A stretch of DNA of 64,000 nt from Capsicum annuum (taxonomy: Eukaryota > Streptophyta > Magnoliopsida > Solanales > Solanaceae): NCBI RefSeq assembly GCF_002878395.1, contig NC_061114.1, forward strand, positions 168,676,883-168,740,882, given 5' to 3'. Below the pieces are notes generated by a model. It was not told where the DNA came from, ran no database searches, and worked only from the letters and a program-made list of their open reading frames with translations. This document shows, piece after piece, positions 34,703 to 46,809 of the stretch. The stretch's first letter is position 1, and each line of letters begins with the position of its first letter. Both the position numbers and the translations under genes were made by a program.

Positions 34703-37700
34703 GACTGAAAAGCCACAGCTAGTAGAATCTTGTGCATGGGTGTGCTGTGAACCATACCTATGTGCAGAAGGCTATAAGATATTTTAGGAACTATTTCCCT
34801 TGTTTCATGTTTTAGATCATGCTATAGAAAGGTTCTCTAAGAAAATCTTATAGGTTCTCATCATGTTCAACTCATTTCAAGTCCATCTTACTTTCAAGGT
34901 AAAAAAAATAGGGAAGCTCAAGGTCCTAGAGGTAAGGCTTTCTCAGATAGTCCCCACAGACAATTATGGGATTGTCTAAAGGCTCAAATGTAACCCATGA
35001 GTTTTGTAATGTTCCAAAGTTGTACATATCTCATTCAGGATCATGAGAACTCATTTGCAAACCTAAAATTAGATTTCCATCAGATCCCTTCTCTGGATCC
35101 TATGATAGTTTATGACTTAGAGTTTGAAGCATGAAACCAGGAATTCAGCAGTAGTAGAGTTGGGATAAAGTTATCAAAATTGAGAAGATTATGTATTCAT
35201 GGGGATAGTTTTGATCAACGTAAGAATGAATTTAAGATTATTGATCTAATATTAAGTATGAAGGTATGGATATAAATTAGGAGATGCAATATTAGTAGTA
35301 TATGAAGAAATAAAATCAGATGATATGTTTAGTAAGGGAAGCATGTGTCGAACTAAGTGTAAGTATGTAATGATGATTGTAGTTCAGTTTAGAGTTCAGT
35401 AAAGTTTTCACAGATTTATAATGATAGCTTAAAGCCAAGGGGGAGATGATAGATCACGTGACCAATTCAGGCTCTCAGATTCTAGTAGTAGTGCTAGTAT
35501 TTATAGAAAAGCAGTAAGGGAAGGTGATTCTCGACCCATCCTTATCTCAGTGTAAATTTTGGTACTTCAATCAGCATGATGCCTACGCATGCTTTACATC
35601 TTAGTTCCATGAACACATCTTATATTCACACACTTTTCATAGAGTCATGTACGATTCTAGTTTCCCAGCATAAGGAGTTTAGTTCTATTCCCCTCAGTAA
35701 TATAAATCATATCCCACGAATGCAGAAAACTCCAAACGCACGTCATGCAACTCATGACTCATATTCATATATCATTATTTACAGTATACTCAGCGTTCAT
35801 GGATCATGCTATGCCCTTACTAATCAGTTAAATTTGGACTATATTATGCATATCCACAGTTTAGACCTCTTGGTGAATCCGTGATGTTTATATTTAATTC
35901 CTCAAGGTTTAGCCAAGTGTTCAGTTAAATTAGTTTCAATTCACGCTTCAGGTCCTTCTAATTTAACCCTTCAGTTAGCTCTCTTTGTGAAAACAATGTA
36001 GTGATGGACTGTTGCTTAAATGGGAGAGAGTAAATGTTACATATTAAGAGAAAATTGCTGCATGTTTGTTTTACACGGGGGTGTAGTCATGAAGATAGAC
36101 TTGAATGTCATGTTAGTGTGAAAGTAAATGGCGAGCAAAAGATTGTATTTAGAAGTTGGGAAAGTACAGAGTGTGAGTGTGCAATCATATATTTGACTTA
36201 TGTCATCCCCATCGTGTAACTATCAAAATTTAGTTGTCATCATAGTTACAGTTTTAGTTTTCAGTTCTCATAATTAGTGTTCAGCCTTAGAATTCAATAC
36301 TTCAGTACTAGTCTAAACCTCAATTATAGAAACCAGTATTCAGTCCTAGCTATAGTCTTAGTTATGGTTACAGTCTCAATCACCGTCTTATCTATAATCT
36401 CAATCCCAATCCTAGTTAAGCAAGATCAGAAACTCAGTTCACTTTCAGGATTACCCGACCATAGCATATAGCTATTAGTTACTCAGTCATTAGTATTTCA
36501 GTACCTCAGTTACGGAAAGTTTCTGAATCATGGCATATACTTGGTCTTGTAATTTCAAGTAATACAGTTTACATAAATCCATGCCCAATCACCTCAAGTC
36601 ACTAAGTGAGTCCTTACCTCCTATACATAATACTCTGTAGCCTTAGTCTAGTCATTTAGATTAAGTGCAGTTCAGTCTTATATGCCATCGTTCATCTATA
36701 AGTCATTCAGTTAATCAGATAAATGAGTATATTTATGCATTCGTGCTCAACACCATGTGAACCTTTTCAGCAGTCTTAGTTGCAGTGCATAAGATTTGGT
36801 CACTTTATCTTAGAAGATATATCATAGGCCTTACCTCCTAATACAAGAACCCCAGCCATATAGCGATCTCCCATTCAGATTAGGCCAAAATTCTCTTTCT
36901 CTCTATAGTTATTAGAATTCTATAGAAACACTGTCAAAGAAACTCTCCAATGAAGTATAATTTTTCAGCATGAACTTAGTCCGCAAAGCCAGTACTTCAA
37001 TTTAGCAGCCAGAACAGATAAGTTTTGATGGTGTGGTTTCCTCATCTTTCCACCTAATCACACTATTTGAAATCTTATGAATGTGATAATTCTAAGATGA
37101 ACCAACTAGGTAGTTGTGTGTTCAACTTGGTTCATGTATCATGCCTTAGTTTCATCTCCTAAATATTCAGTCACGATTAAGTTCAATGGTTCCCTGTGCA
37201 TCATCCTAGTTTTCCTCAATATCGCAGTTAAGTACGTATTCATCTACGGACCTAGTGTTCCAATAAGGAGATAGACTATATTTCCCCAAAACTTTTATGA
37301 CACAAACATGCCACTCTATTCTCGTAACAAATCTAGTTTGGAGTAGTTGGTACCCATAGGTTGACCTTCTAGCTCCAATCTCTGTCATATTCTACGTATT
37401 TAAGTTACTTAGTTCATATCACAATATTCAGCTCATGTATCACATTCTATACCCAATTACGTTATCATATTTTTGCTCATGTATATTTAGTAATTATGTT
37501 TAGACTCGGCCCAAGATAATAGATTTTCTTAAGCTTATCCAATTTCATGTTCAGGTTTCAGTTACAAACATGGTATTCAGTTCAATGCTTAGTTTTTATT
37601 TCATACTTGATATCGTTACCCTTACATATTTAGTTGCATGTTCATGAGTTAGTTTAGTCATGTATTCACACATCAGATATGTGTGATCAACTTATTAGTA

Positions 37701-37892
37701 CTCTCAGTCATGCATTCATGTAACAACTCAGTCACAAAATCATGCATCAATATGCATGCTCTATATGAATCTCAGTAATGTCAGTCAGGTATTCATGTTT
37801 CAAAAGTTCATGTTAAGTATGTACTTCAGCTTATCATTTCTCCCATCTAAATCAGTCTTATTTGAGGACGAATGTTCCTAAGGGGGAGATAT
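34703..37892 (+). other. Internal segment 1 of the array, non-coding
   Basis: Aligns colinearly with internal 2 (40715-43854). It ends in the polypurine tract AAGGGGGAGATAT (37880-37892). Just before it is TTTGAGGACGAATGTTCCTA, a stretch that commonly precedes the 3' LTR in plant gypsy elements. Two short open frames (35576-35884, 102 codons; 36277-36471, 64 codons) are shared in length with internal 2 but are not conserved as proteins (see rejected list). No gag, protease, RT, RNase H or integrase motif was found. Confidence 0.7.
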
Positions 37893-38266
37893 TGTAATAC
37901 CCTGTACTTCTACCTAGCTTAAAATCATCCTAAAAATGTTAAAGACTTGTTTAAAAGATGAATCCACTTTTATAAATGTTGTATTTTCAATATTTTAAAT
38001 TTTTATCATATGAGATATTGAATAAGCTTTCCATCGATAAACAATTAGCCCTAATCTGACACCTGGGCGAAGAGTTAGAGCCATATTAGTAAGACAGTGT
38101 GCCACCTGAGCCATCAATGCATCGCGAAGCCAGCTAAAATGGCAATCATCAAAATATAGTGAGCCTCCATAATTATGGTGCCATGTCGCGACTGGGGTCA
38201 AGGTCGAGAAATTTTCACAAAATAAAAATACACATCGAAAGGTTAAAAGGGTTAACTTCTCACACC

Positions 38267-38274
38267 TATATATA
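38267..38274 (+). promoter_or_regulatory. Candidate TATA box of LTR1
   Basis: CACACCTATATATACCCAAT at this place is kept almost unchanged in LTR2 (44275-44282) and LTR3 (47240-47247), about 375-430 bases from the LTR start. Confidence 0.6.
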
Positions 38275-39089
38275 CCCAATAGCATGTGATTCATCCATAA
38301 TTTACCCAAAATATATTATTTCTCTCAAGTTTCTCTCAAGAACAAGCTAGGGTTTTCAATTGGGGATTCGAATCCATGACTCAAATTCAAGAATCTCTCC
38401 GTCAATCTTCTTAGAATAAAGGACTAAGGTTTGCAAAATGTTCATTCATGGATTTTTTTCATCTATGAATCCCAAGAATAAAGTTTTAACTCTTGTATTG
38501 TGAATATTTTATTGTGGGTTGATTATGTTCATGTGATTATGGTTGTATGATTCCCAAGTTTGAATTTTTATGTGTTGTTCATGGACCTATGCTAGTACAT
38601 GGTCTGAAACATGTAAAATTAAGTTGAAATATGGAGTTTTGTTGTATTAATTTAATGGTCATGCCTCTGCCCTAAGTCATGCATCCTAGGAGTTTGATAA
38701 AATGCCTAAGAGAATAGAAATTATGCATTATAGCTTAATTGTGACCCAAATGATAAGTGCATGCTTTACCCTATGACTAAGAATGACTTCCATGATATTG
38801 TGTGCATTATGAATGGTCGAGGTAATGCCCATGATATTAGGTTGATGAAAGTATGACATGTTTATATGCAATTCCATTCATGTACAAGACTATGATAACT
38901 ATGTTCTTCATGAAATCCACAAATTAATGTATTATGAATTGTTGATATTGGTCATGTGTTCAAGAAGTGTCATCTCCTATCAGTTTCATGCTATTGAGTC
39001 CTGGGGGTACTTTTACCCGACAATTTAGTTGTATGCTTAGAGCTAGTGTCATGTGTTCATTATACTCTCTGTCAAGCCATGATCCTTAG

Positions 39090-39260
39090 ATTCAGCCAGT
39101 CTCATGACTCAGGAAAAATCAGTAAATTTTGTATCAGCCTAGTTCTACTCAATAATCTCATTGACCTCAGTGGTATCAGTAACATTAGTACTCAGTAATC
39201 TTGGTAATCTCAGTATTCCTAGGAATCTCAGTAACTTTAGTAGCATTCCATCAGTCAACG
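39090..39260 (+). repeat. Short-period CTCAGTAAC repeat
   Basis: Irregular units of about 9-12 bases around CAGTAA/CTCAGT. The same block is present in LTR0 (34580-34690), LTR2 (45105-45260) and LTR3 (48060-48230). Confidence 0.6.
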
Positions 39261-40675
39261 AAACTCAGTGAACTCAGTTTATCTTTGATAAACAATACCA
39301 TTAGTATCAGTTTAGTTTAGTTAATCCATTCAGTGTCTATTCAGTTAGGAGTAGGATTCAGCACAGAGTGAACCCAGGGATGAGGACACACACTGTCATC
39401 CAGTAGAGGGTGTGATCCTTAGTAACAATCCCAATATTCCAGAACTACGTAGCTATAAAATGTTGAGATATACCCCTATGGGTTTATGGAATTATACATC
39501 TCATTTGAGTTTCCTACTATGAGGGATTGACGGAAGAGCTCCCTACCATAGATGGTATACTCCCACTTTATCTTTACCCGTGGCACAGTTCTGACACCCT
39601 TCCAGCTGAGGTTGTATATTGGACCCCACCAGTTCAGTTTTGGGGTATGTTGGTTAGATGATTACCTCTCATAGTCTCTATTTCAGATCCAATTACAGTA
39701 ATAGAACTCAGTTCAGTCCAAGACTGTCAGATACAGTCAAATAAGTACAGTGTGGAACCCAACTTGTTCCATTATTATCAAGATTGTTGAATATAGTCAC
39801 TCATGTTATCAGTATTCAGACTCAATAATCATGATGTCAAGAACTTAGTTAATAGTATATTAATTATACGAAACCAATGTTATCTATATTTAATTTCAGG
39901 ACTGTCAGATACAGTCAATCAAACTAGTTCTTCACAATTAGAACTGTCAAAAATAGTCATTCCTTTTTTAGTAATATGGCATTAGTTCCTTAGTATTCAG
40001 TAGACTCAGTCATTCACTATCCCATTATCAGTACTCAGATATCAGTAAATCCACATTATCAGAATTCATAAGTGAGCATTAGCTTGATCTTAGTTATCAT
40101 TACGTATTCATGCATGTGTTCTCACATTTATGTTATATAGACAGTTAATTATTATTCATGCATATGAACCCTTATATTTACCCAACCTCTCTTGCATACC
40201 AATATATTCAATATACTATCATATTTGCGCTATGGTGTTTTATAACATAGGTTTAGAAGCACAGGCTCCCGAGCATCCTTAGTAGATCAGACGTTCAGCA
40301 GCCAGACTAGTGGTGAGTCCTCATCATTCAAGGATAGCATGATTATTTTATTACTCTATTATTTTTGTAGTTCAAAGTTAGTTAGGGACATGTCCCATCA
40401 ACTCTACAGTTTTCAGATAGTTTAGTGGCTTTTAGACTACAACATGTTTCAGCAAGTTTATTTAAGTTTTGGGTATTGTTATACCCCATTACAGACATTG
40501 TTTTACATTTAGTATTAGTTTAGTTTTGAAACTTATGGGCTTACAACTTATATTCCATATATTTATAGTATATTATTCAGTGCTCAGTTATAAATATCGC
40601 TTATGGGTTAGCTTATGGTCCTTCAAGGTCATGAGCATCGTGTAACATTGCAGGTACCAAATTTGGGGTGTTACA

Positions 40676-43600
40676 AACTTGGAATCACAGCCTAAGGTTC
40701 TATAGTATCCTAGAAAGCCTGAAAAGCTGCATTTAGTAGAGTCTTGTGCATAGGTGTGTTGTACACCATACTTATGTGCGAGAGGCTATGAGATGTTTTA
40801 GGAACTGCTTCCCTTCTTTCATGTTTTAGATCATGCTATAGAAAGGTTCTCTAAGAAATTCTTGTAGGTTCTCACCATACTCCTCTCATGTTAACTCCAT
40901 CTTACTTTCAAGGTAACAAAAATAGTGAAGCTCAAGGTCATAGGGGTAGGGCTTTCTCAGATAGTCCCCGTAGATAGTTATGGGATTGGCCACAGGCTCA
41001 AATATATCCCATCACTTTCGTTCGGTTCCTAAGTCTTACAGATCTTATTTATAATCATGAGAACTTATTTTCCATCAGATCCCTTCTCAAGATCCTATAA
41101 TAGTTTATAACCTAGAGATAGAAGTATGAACCTAGGAGTTTAGCAGTAGTAGAGTTGGGATAACGTTATCCAAATTGAGCAGATTATGTATTCATGGGGA
41201 TAGTTGTAATAAGGTAGATGAGTAGGCTTGAATAGTACAAGAAAGAATTTAAGAGTATCGATCTAAAACTAAGTATGAAGGTATGGATGTGAGTTAGGAG
41301 ATACAATATTTGTAGTATATGAAGAAATAAAATCAGATGATATGTTTTGTAAGGAAAGCATGTGTCGAACAAAGTGTAAGTATGTGATGATGATTGCAGT
41401 TCAGTTCAAAATTTAGTAAAGTGTTCATAGACTTATGATGATGGCTTAAATCCAATAGGGGGATGATAGATCAAGTGACCAATTCAGTCTCTCACATTCC
41501 AGTAGTAGTGCCAGTTCGTATAGAAAAGTAGTAAGGGAAGATGATTCCCAACCCATCCTTATCTTAGTGTAAAGTTTGGTACATCAGTCGACATGATTCC
41601 TATGCATGCTTCACATCACAGTTCCATGAACATAGCTTATATTTACACATTTTCCATAGAATCATGTACGTTTACAGTTTCCCAGCATAAGGAGTTTAGT
41701 TCTAGTCCCCTCGGTAATATAAATCATGTCCAACGAATGCAGAAAACTCCAAACTCAGGTTATGAGGCTCATGACTCATGTTCACATATCATGATTTACA
41801 ATATACTCAACTTTCATGGATCATGCTTCGCCTCTACTGATCAGTTAATTTTAGACAATGTTATACATATCCACAAGTTAGACCTCTTGGTGAATCCATG
41901 ATGTTTATATTCAATTCCTCAGGGTTTAGTCAAGTGTCAAGTTCGATTTGTGTGCATTCATGCTTCAGGTCCTCCTGATTTAACCCTTCAGTTAGCTCTA
42001 TTGTGAAAACAATGTAGTGATGGACTATTGATTAAATGGGAGAGAGTAAATATTACATGTTAAGAAAAGATTGTTGTGCGTTTGTTTTACACGGAGGTGT
42101 AGTCATGAAGATAGGCTTGAATATCACGTTAGTGTGAAATTAAATGGTGAGCAAGAGGTTGTATTTAGAAGTAGGAAAGTATAGAGCGTGAGTGTGTATT
42201 AAGATCTTGGACTTATGTTATCCCCCATCATGAAACTATAAAAATTCAGTTGTCATCTTAGTTACAGTTTCAGTATTCAGTTCTCAGTAATCAGTGTTTA
42301 ACCTCAGAATTCAATACTTTAGTACCAGTCTAAACCTCAGTTATAGGAACCAGCATTCAGTCCAAGCTATAGTCTTAGTTACTATTACAGTCTCAGTCAC
42401 TGTCTTATCTATAATCTCAGTCCCAGTCCTAGTTCAACTAGATCAGAAACTTAGTTCACTTTCAGGATTACCCGACCATAGCATATAGCTATTAGTTACT
42501 CAGTCATTAGTATTTCAGTACCTCAGTTATGGAATGTTTCTGAATTATTTCATACGCTTGGTCTTGCAATTTCATGTAATATAGATTACATAAATCCATT
42601 CCCAGTCACCTCATGTCACTCAGTCGGTCCTTACCTCCTATGCATAATACTCTACCATCTTAGTCTAGTCATTTAGATTAAGTACAGTTCAGTCTTATAT
42701 GCCAGCATCTATCTATAAGTCATTCAGTTAATCAGATAAATTAGTATATTTATGCATTCATGCTCAACACGAGGTGAACCTTTTCAGCAGTCTCAATTAC
42801 AGTGCATAAGATTTGGTCACTTTATCATAAATGATATTTCATAAGCCTTGCCTCCTAATACAAGAACCCCAACCATGTAGCGATCTCTCATTCAGATGTC
42901 CTACTCAGACCAGGCTGAGATTTGCTTTCTCTGTACAGTCATTAGAACTCTATAGAAAGAGTGTCATAGAAATGCTCTAATCAAGTATAATTTTTCAGCA
43001 TGAGTTAGTCTGCAAAGACAGTACTTCAGTTTAGCAGTCTGAATAAATAAGTTTAGATGGTGTGGTTTCCTCATATTTCCACCTAATCGCACTATTTGAA
43101 ATCTCATGAATGTGATAATTCTAAGATGGACCAACTAGGTAGTTGCGTGTTCAACTTGTGCATCATCCTAGTTTTTCTCATTATCGCGGTTAAGTTAGTA
43201 TTCTTCTAGGGACCTAGTGTCCCAAGAGAGAGATAGACTATATTTCCCCAAAACTTTTATCACATAAACATACCGCTCTATTCTCGTAACAAATCCAGTT
43301 TGGAGTAGTGGGTACCCATAGGTTGACCCTTTAGCTCTAATATCTGTCGTATTTCTCGTATTCAAGGTACTTAGTTCAGATCATGATATTTAGCTCATAT
43401 ATCACATTCTATAGCCAGTTACATTATCATATTTCCGTTCATGTATATTCAGTAATTAAGCTTAGACTCAGCCCAAGATAATAGCTTTTCTTAAGCTTAT
43501 CCAGTTTCATGTTCATGTTTCAGTTAAAAATATGGTATTCGGTTCCATGCTCAATTTTTATTTCAAACTTGGTATCGTTATCCTTGTATGTTTAGTTGCA

Positions 43601-43854
43601 CGTTTCATGAGTTGGTTCAGTCATGTATTCACATATCAGATATGTGTGATCAGCTTATAAGTACTCTCAGTCATGGATTCATATATCAACTCAGTCATAA
43701 AATCATGCATTAATATGCATGCTCAGTATGAATCTCAGTAATGTTAGTCGGTAGTCATGTTTCAGCAGTTCATGTTCAGTATATACTTCATCTTATCATT
43801 TCTCTAATCTAAATCAGTCTTATTTGAGGACAAATGTTCCAGAGGGGGAGATAT
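40676..43854 (+). other. Internal segment 2 of the array, complete and non-coding
   Basis: The only complete interior (3179 bases) between PBS and polypurine tract (AGAGGGGGAGATAT, 43841-43854). No domain of gag or pol is visible in any frame. Open frames at 41593-41901 and 42294-42488 parallel those in internal 1. About 42240-42440 is a second CAGT-rich zone with roughly 12-base units (CAGTCTCAGTTA-like). Confidence 0.75.
40680..40691 (+). other. Primer-binding site after LTR1
   Basis: TGGAATCACAGC, two mismatches from the usual TGGTATCAGAGC, four bases after the LTR end. Confidence 0.75.
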
Positions 43855-45345
43855 TGTAATACCTAGTACTTCTACCTAGCTTAAAATCATCCTAGAATTG
43901 TTTAAGACTTATTTAAAAAATGAATACACTTTTATGAATGTTGTATTTTTAACATTTTCACTTTTTATCACATGGGAAATTGAATAAGCTTTCCATCAAT
44001 ACCAAATTAGCCCAAATCCGACACCTGAACGAAGAGTTAGAGCAATTTTAGTAAGACAGTGTGCCACCTGAGCCATCACTGCATCGTAGAGCCAGCTAAA
44101 ATAGTAATATTCAAAATATAGTCAGCCTCCATGATCATGGAGCATCACGCCAAGGCTCAAATAGAGTTTTCCAGTACCAGTGACAGGGCACGATAGTGCC
44201 GCTATTGCGCCTGGGGTCCAGGTCAAAAAATTAAAATACGTGTCCAAGGGTTAAAAGGGTTAAATCCTCACACCTATATATACCCAATAAAATTTGATTC
44301 AACCATATTTCACCCAAAATATATTATTTCTCTCAAGTTTCTCTCAAGAACAAGCTTGGGTTTTCAATTGAAGATTCCAATCCATGACTCAAATTCAAGA
44401 ATCTCTCCGTCAATCTTCTTTGAATAAAGAACTAAGGTATGCACAATGTTCATTAATGGATTTATTTCATCTATGAAGCCCAAGAATCAAGTTTTAAACC
44501 TTGTATTGTGAATATTTTGTTGTAGGTTGATTATACTAATGTGATTATGGTTGAATGATTCTCAAGTTGGAATTTTTATGTGTTTTTCATGAACCTATGC
44601 TAGTATGTGGTCTGAAACATGTGAAATTGAGTTTAAATATGGAGTTTTGTTGTATTAATTTGATGTTCATTCCTATTCCCTAAGTCATGCATCCAAGGTG
44701 TTTTATAAAATGCCTAATAGAATAAAAATTATGCATTTTAGCTTAATTGTGACCCAAGTGATAAGTGTATGATTTATCTTATGACTAAGAATGACTTACA
44801 TGATATTGTGTGCATTATGAATGTTTTAGGTAATGTCCATGAGATTAGTTAGATGAAAGTATGACATGTTTATATGCAATTCCATTCATATACAAGACTA
44901 TAATAACTATGCGCTTCATGAAATCCCCAAATTAATATATTATATATTGTTGATATTGGTCATGTGTTCAAGAAGTGTCATGTCCTTTTAGTTTCATGCT
45001 ACCGAGTCCTGAGGGTACGTGCAACCAATAATTTAGTTGTGCGCTTAGAGCTAGTCATGGTTTCACGATATTCTCAGTCAAGCCATGATCCTTAAAATTC
45101 AATCAGTCTCATGACTTAGGAAAAATCAGTGAATTTTGTATCAGTTTAGTCCTACTCAGTAATCTCAGTGACCTCAGTGGTCTCTGTAACATCAGTACTC
45201 AATAATCTTGGTAACCTAAGTATTCCTAGAAATCTCAGTAACTTTAGTAGCATTCTGTCTGTCAATGGAACTCAATGAATTTAGTTTATCTCCGCTAAAC
45301 AATACCATTGGTATCAGTTCAGTTTAGTTAATCCGTTCAGTGTCT
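43855..45345 (+). repeat. LTR2 of the array, 3' truncated
   Basis: Begins TGTAATACCTAG and follows LTR1/LTR3 for about 1490 bases. At 45340-45350 the sequence TTCAGTGTCTA switches directly into GTCTCAGTCCCAGTCC, which belongs to the interior (equivalent to about 42415). The 3' half of the LTR, the PBS and the 5' part of the following interior are therefore missing. Both sides are CAGT-rich at the junction, which may have helped the exchange. Confidence 0.8.
44275..44282 (+). promoter_or_regulatory. Candidate TATA box of LTR2
   Basis: TATATATA in the conserved CACACCTATATATACCCAAT context. Confidence 0.6.
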
Positions 45346-46809
45346 AGTCTCAGTCCCAGTCCAAGTTCAGCTAGATCAGAAACTCAGTTCACTTTCAGGA
45401 TTACCTGACTATAGCATATAGTTATTAGTTACTCAGTCATTAGTATTTAGTACCTTATTAATGAAATGTTTTTGAATCATGTCATACACTTGGTCTCGTA
45501 ATTTCTAGTAATACAGTTTTTATAAATCCATACCCAGTCACCTCATGTCACTCAGTCAGTCCTTACCGCCTATGAATAATACTCTACTGCCTTAGTTTAG
45601 TCATTTAGACTAAGTATAATTCAGCCTTATATGCCAGTGTTTATCTATAAGTCATTCAGCTAATTAGATAAATTAGTATATTTATGCATTCGTGCTCAAC
45701 ACTATGTGAACCTATTCCGCAGTCTCAATTGCAGTGCATAAGGTTTAGTCACTTTATCTTAGACGATGTTTCATAGACCTTACTTCCTAATAAAAGAACC
45801 CCAACCTTGTAGCGATCTCCCATTCAGATATCCTACTCAGACCAGGCCAAGATTTGCTTTCTCTCTACAGTCATTAGAACTCTATAGAAAGAGTTTCATA
45901 GAAATGCTCCAATCGAGTATTATTTTTCAGCATGAGTTAGTCCGCAAATCCAGTACTTTAGTTTAGCAGTCAGAACAAAAAAGTTTAGATGGTGTGGTTT
46001 CCCCATATTTCCACCTAATCGCACTATTTGAAATCTCATGAATGTGATCATTCTTAGATGAACCAACTAGGTAGTTGCGTGTTCAACTTGGTTCATGTAT
46101 GATGCCTTAGTTTCATATCCTAGATATTCAGTCATGATTTAGTTTGTTGTTCCCTGCACATCATCCTAGTTTTCCTCAGTATCGTAGTCAAGTCAGTATT
46201 CTTCTAGGGACCTAGTATCCCAAAAGGGAGATAGACTATAATTCCCCAAAACTTTCTTGTCATAAATATGCCACTCTATTCTCCTTTAGCTCCAATCTCG
46301 ATCGTATTCCACGTATTCAAGGTACTTAGTTCAGATAACTATATTGAATTCATGTATCACATTCTAGAACCAGTTACTTTATATTGTTTCCGCTCATGTA
46401 TATTTAGTAATTAAGCTTATACTCGACCCAAGATAATAGCTTTTCTTAAGCTTATGCTGTTTCATGTTCAGGTTTCAGTTACAAATATGGTATTTTATTC
46501 CATGCTCAGTTTTTATTTCAAACTTGGTATCGTTACCTTTACATTTCCATTTTCATGTTCATGAGTAGGTTCAGTCATGTATTAAGACATCAAATATACG
46601 TGATCACCTTATAAGTACTCTTAGTCATGCATTCATGTATCAGCTCAGTCATAAAATCATGCATCAGATATGCAGCTCAGTATGAATCTCAGTGATGTTA
46701 GTTAGGCAGTCATGTTTCAGCAGTTCATGTTCAGTATGTACTTCAGCTTATCATTTCTCCCATCTAAATTAGTCTTATTCGAGGATGAATGTTCCCAAGG
46801 AGGAGCTAT
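45346..46809 (+). other. Internal segment 3 of the array, 5' truncated
   Basis: Matches the last 1.45 kb of internals 1 and 2, including CATTTAGA.TAAGTA, AGCGATCTCCCATTCAGAT and TATTCGAGGATGAATGTTCC, and ends in AAGGAGGAGCTAT, the decayed polypurine tract. Confidence 0.75.

Larger units (their letters stand above)
37893..40675 (+). repeat. LTR1 of the array, full length
   Basis: From TGTAATACCC to GGTGTTACA, 2783 bases, preceded by a polypurine tract and followed by a PBS. It is therefore at once the 3' LTR of the left unit and the 5' LTR of the right unit. The start region holds TATATATA (38267-38274). The second half is rich in CAGT words. It matches LTR3 along its length, but is shorter near 38190 where LTR2 and LTR3 carry an extra GC-rich piece. 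Confidence 0.85.

Noticed and set aside
35576..35884. A 102-codon open frame repeated with equal length at 41593-41901, suggesting a conserved small protein in the array
   Set aside because: By eye the proteins differ at about a third of positions while the DNA differs at only about a sixth, so changes are not biased to silent sites. In the third family (near 63930) the ATG is ACG. Shared length reflects common descent, not selection.
36277..36471. A 64-codon hydrophobic frame shared with 42294-42488, possible membrane peptide
   Set aside because: It falls in the CAGT-rich repeat zone, whose codons give Val/Ile/Ser by composition. No start context or other support.
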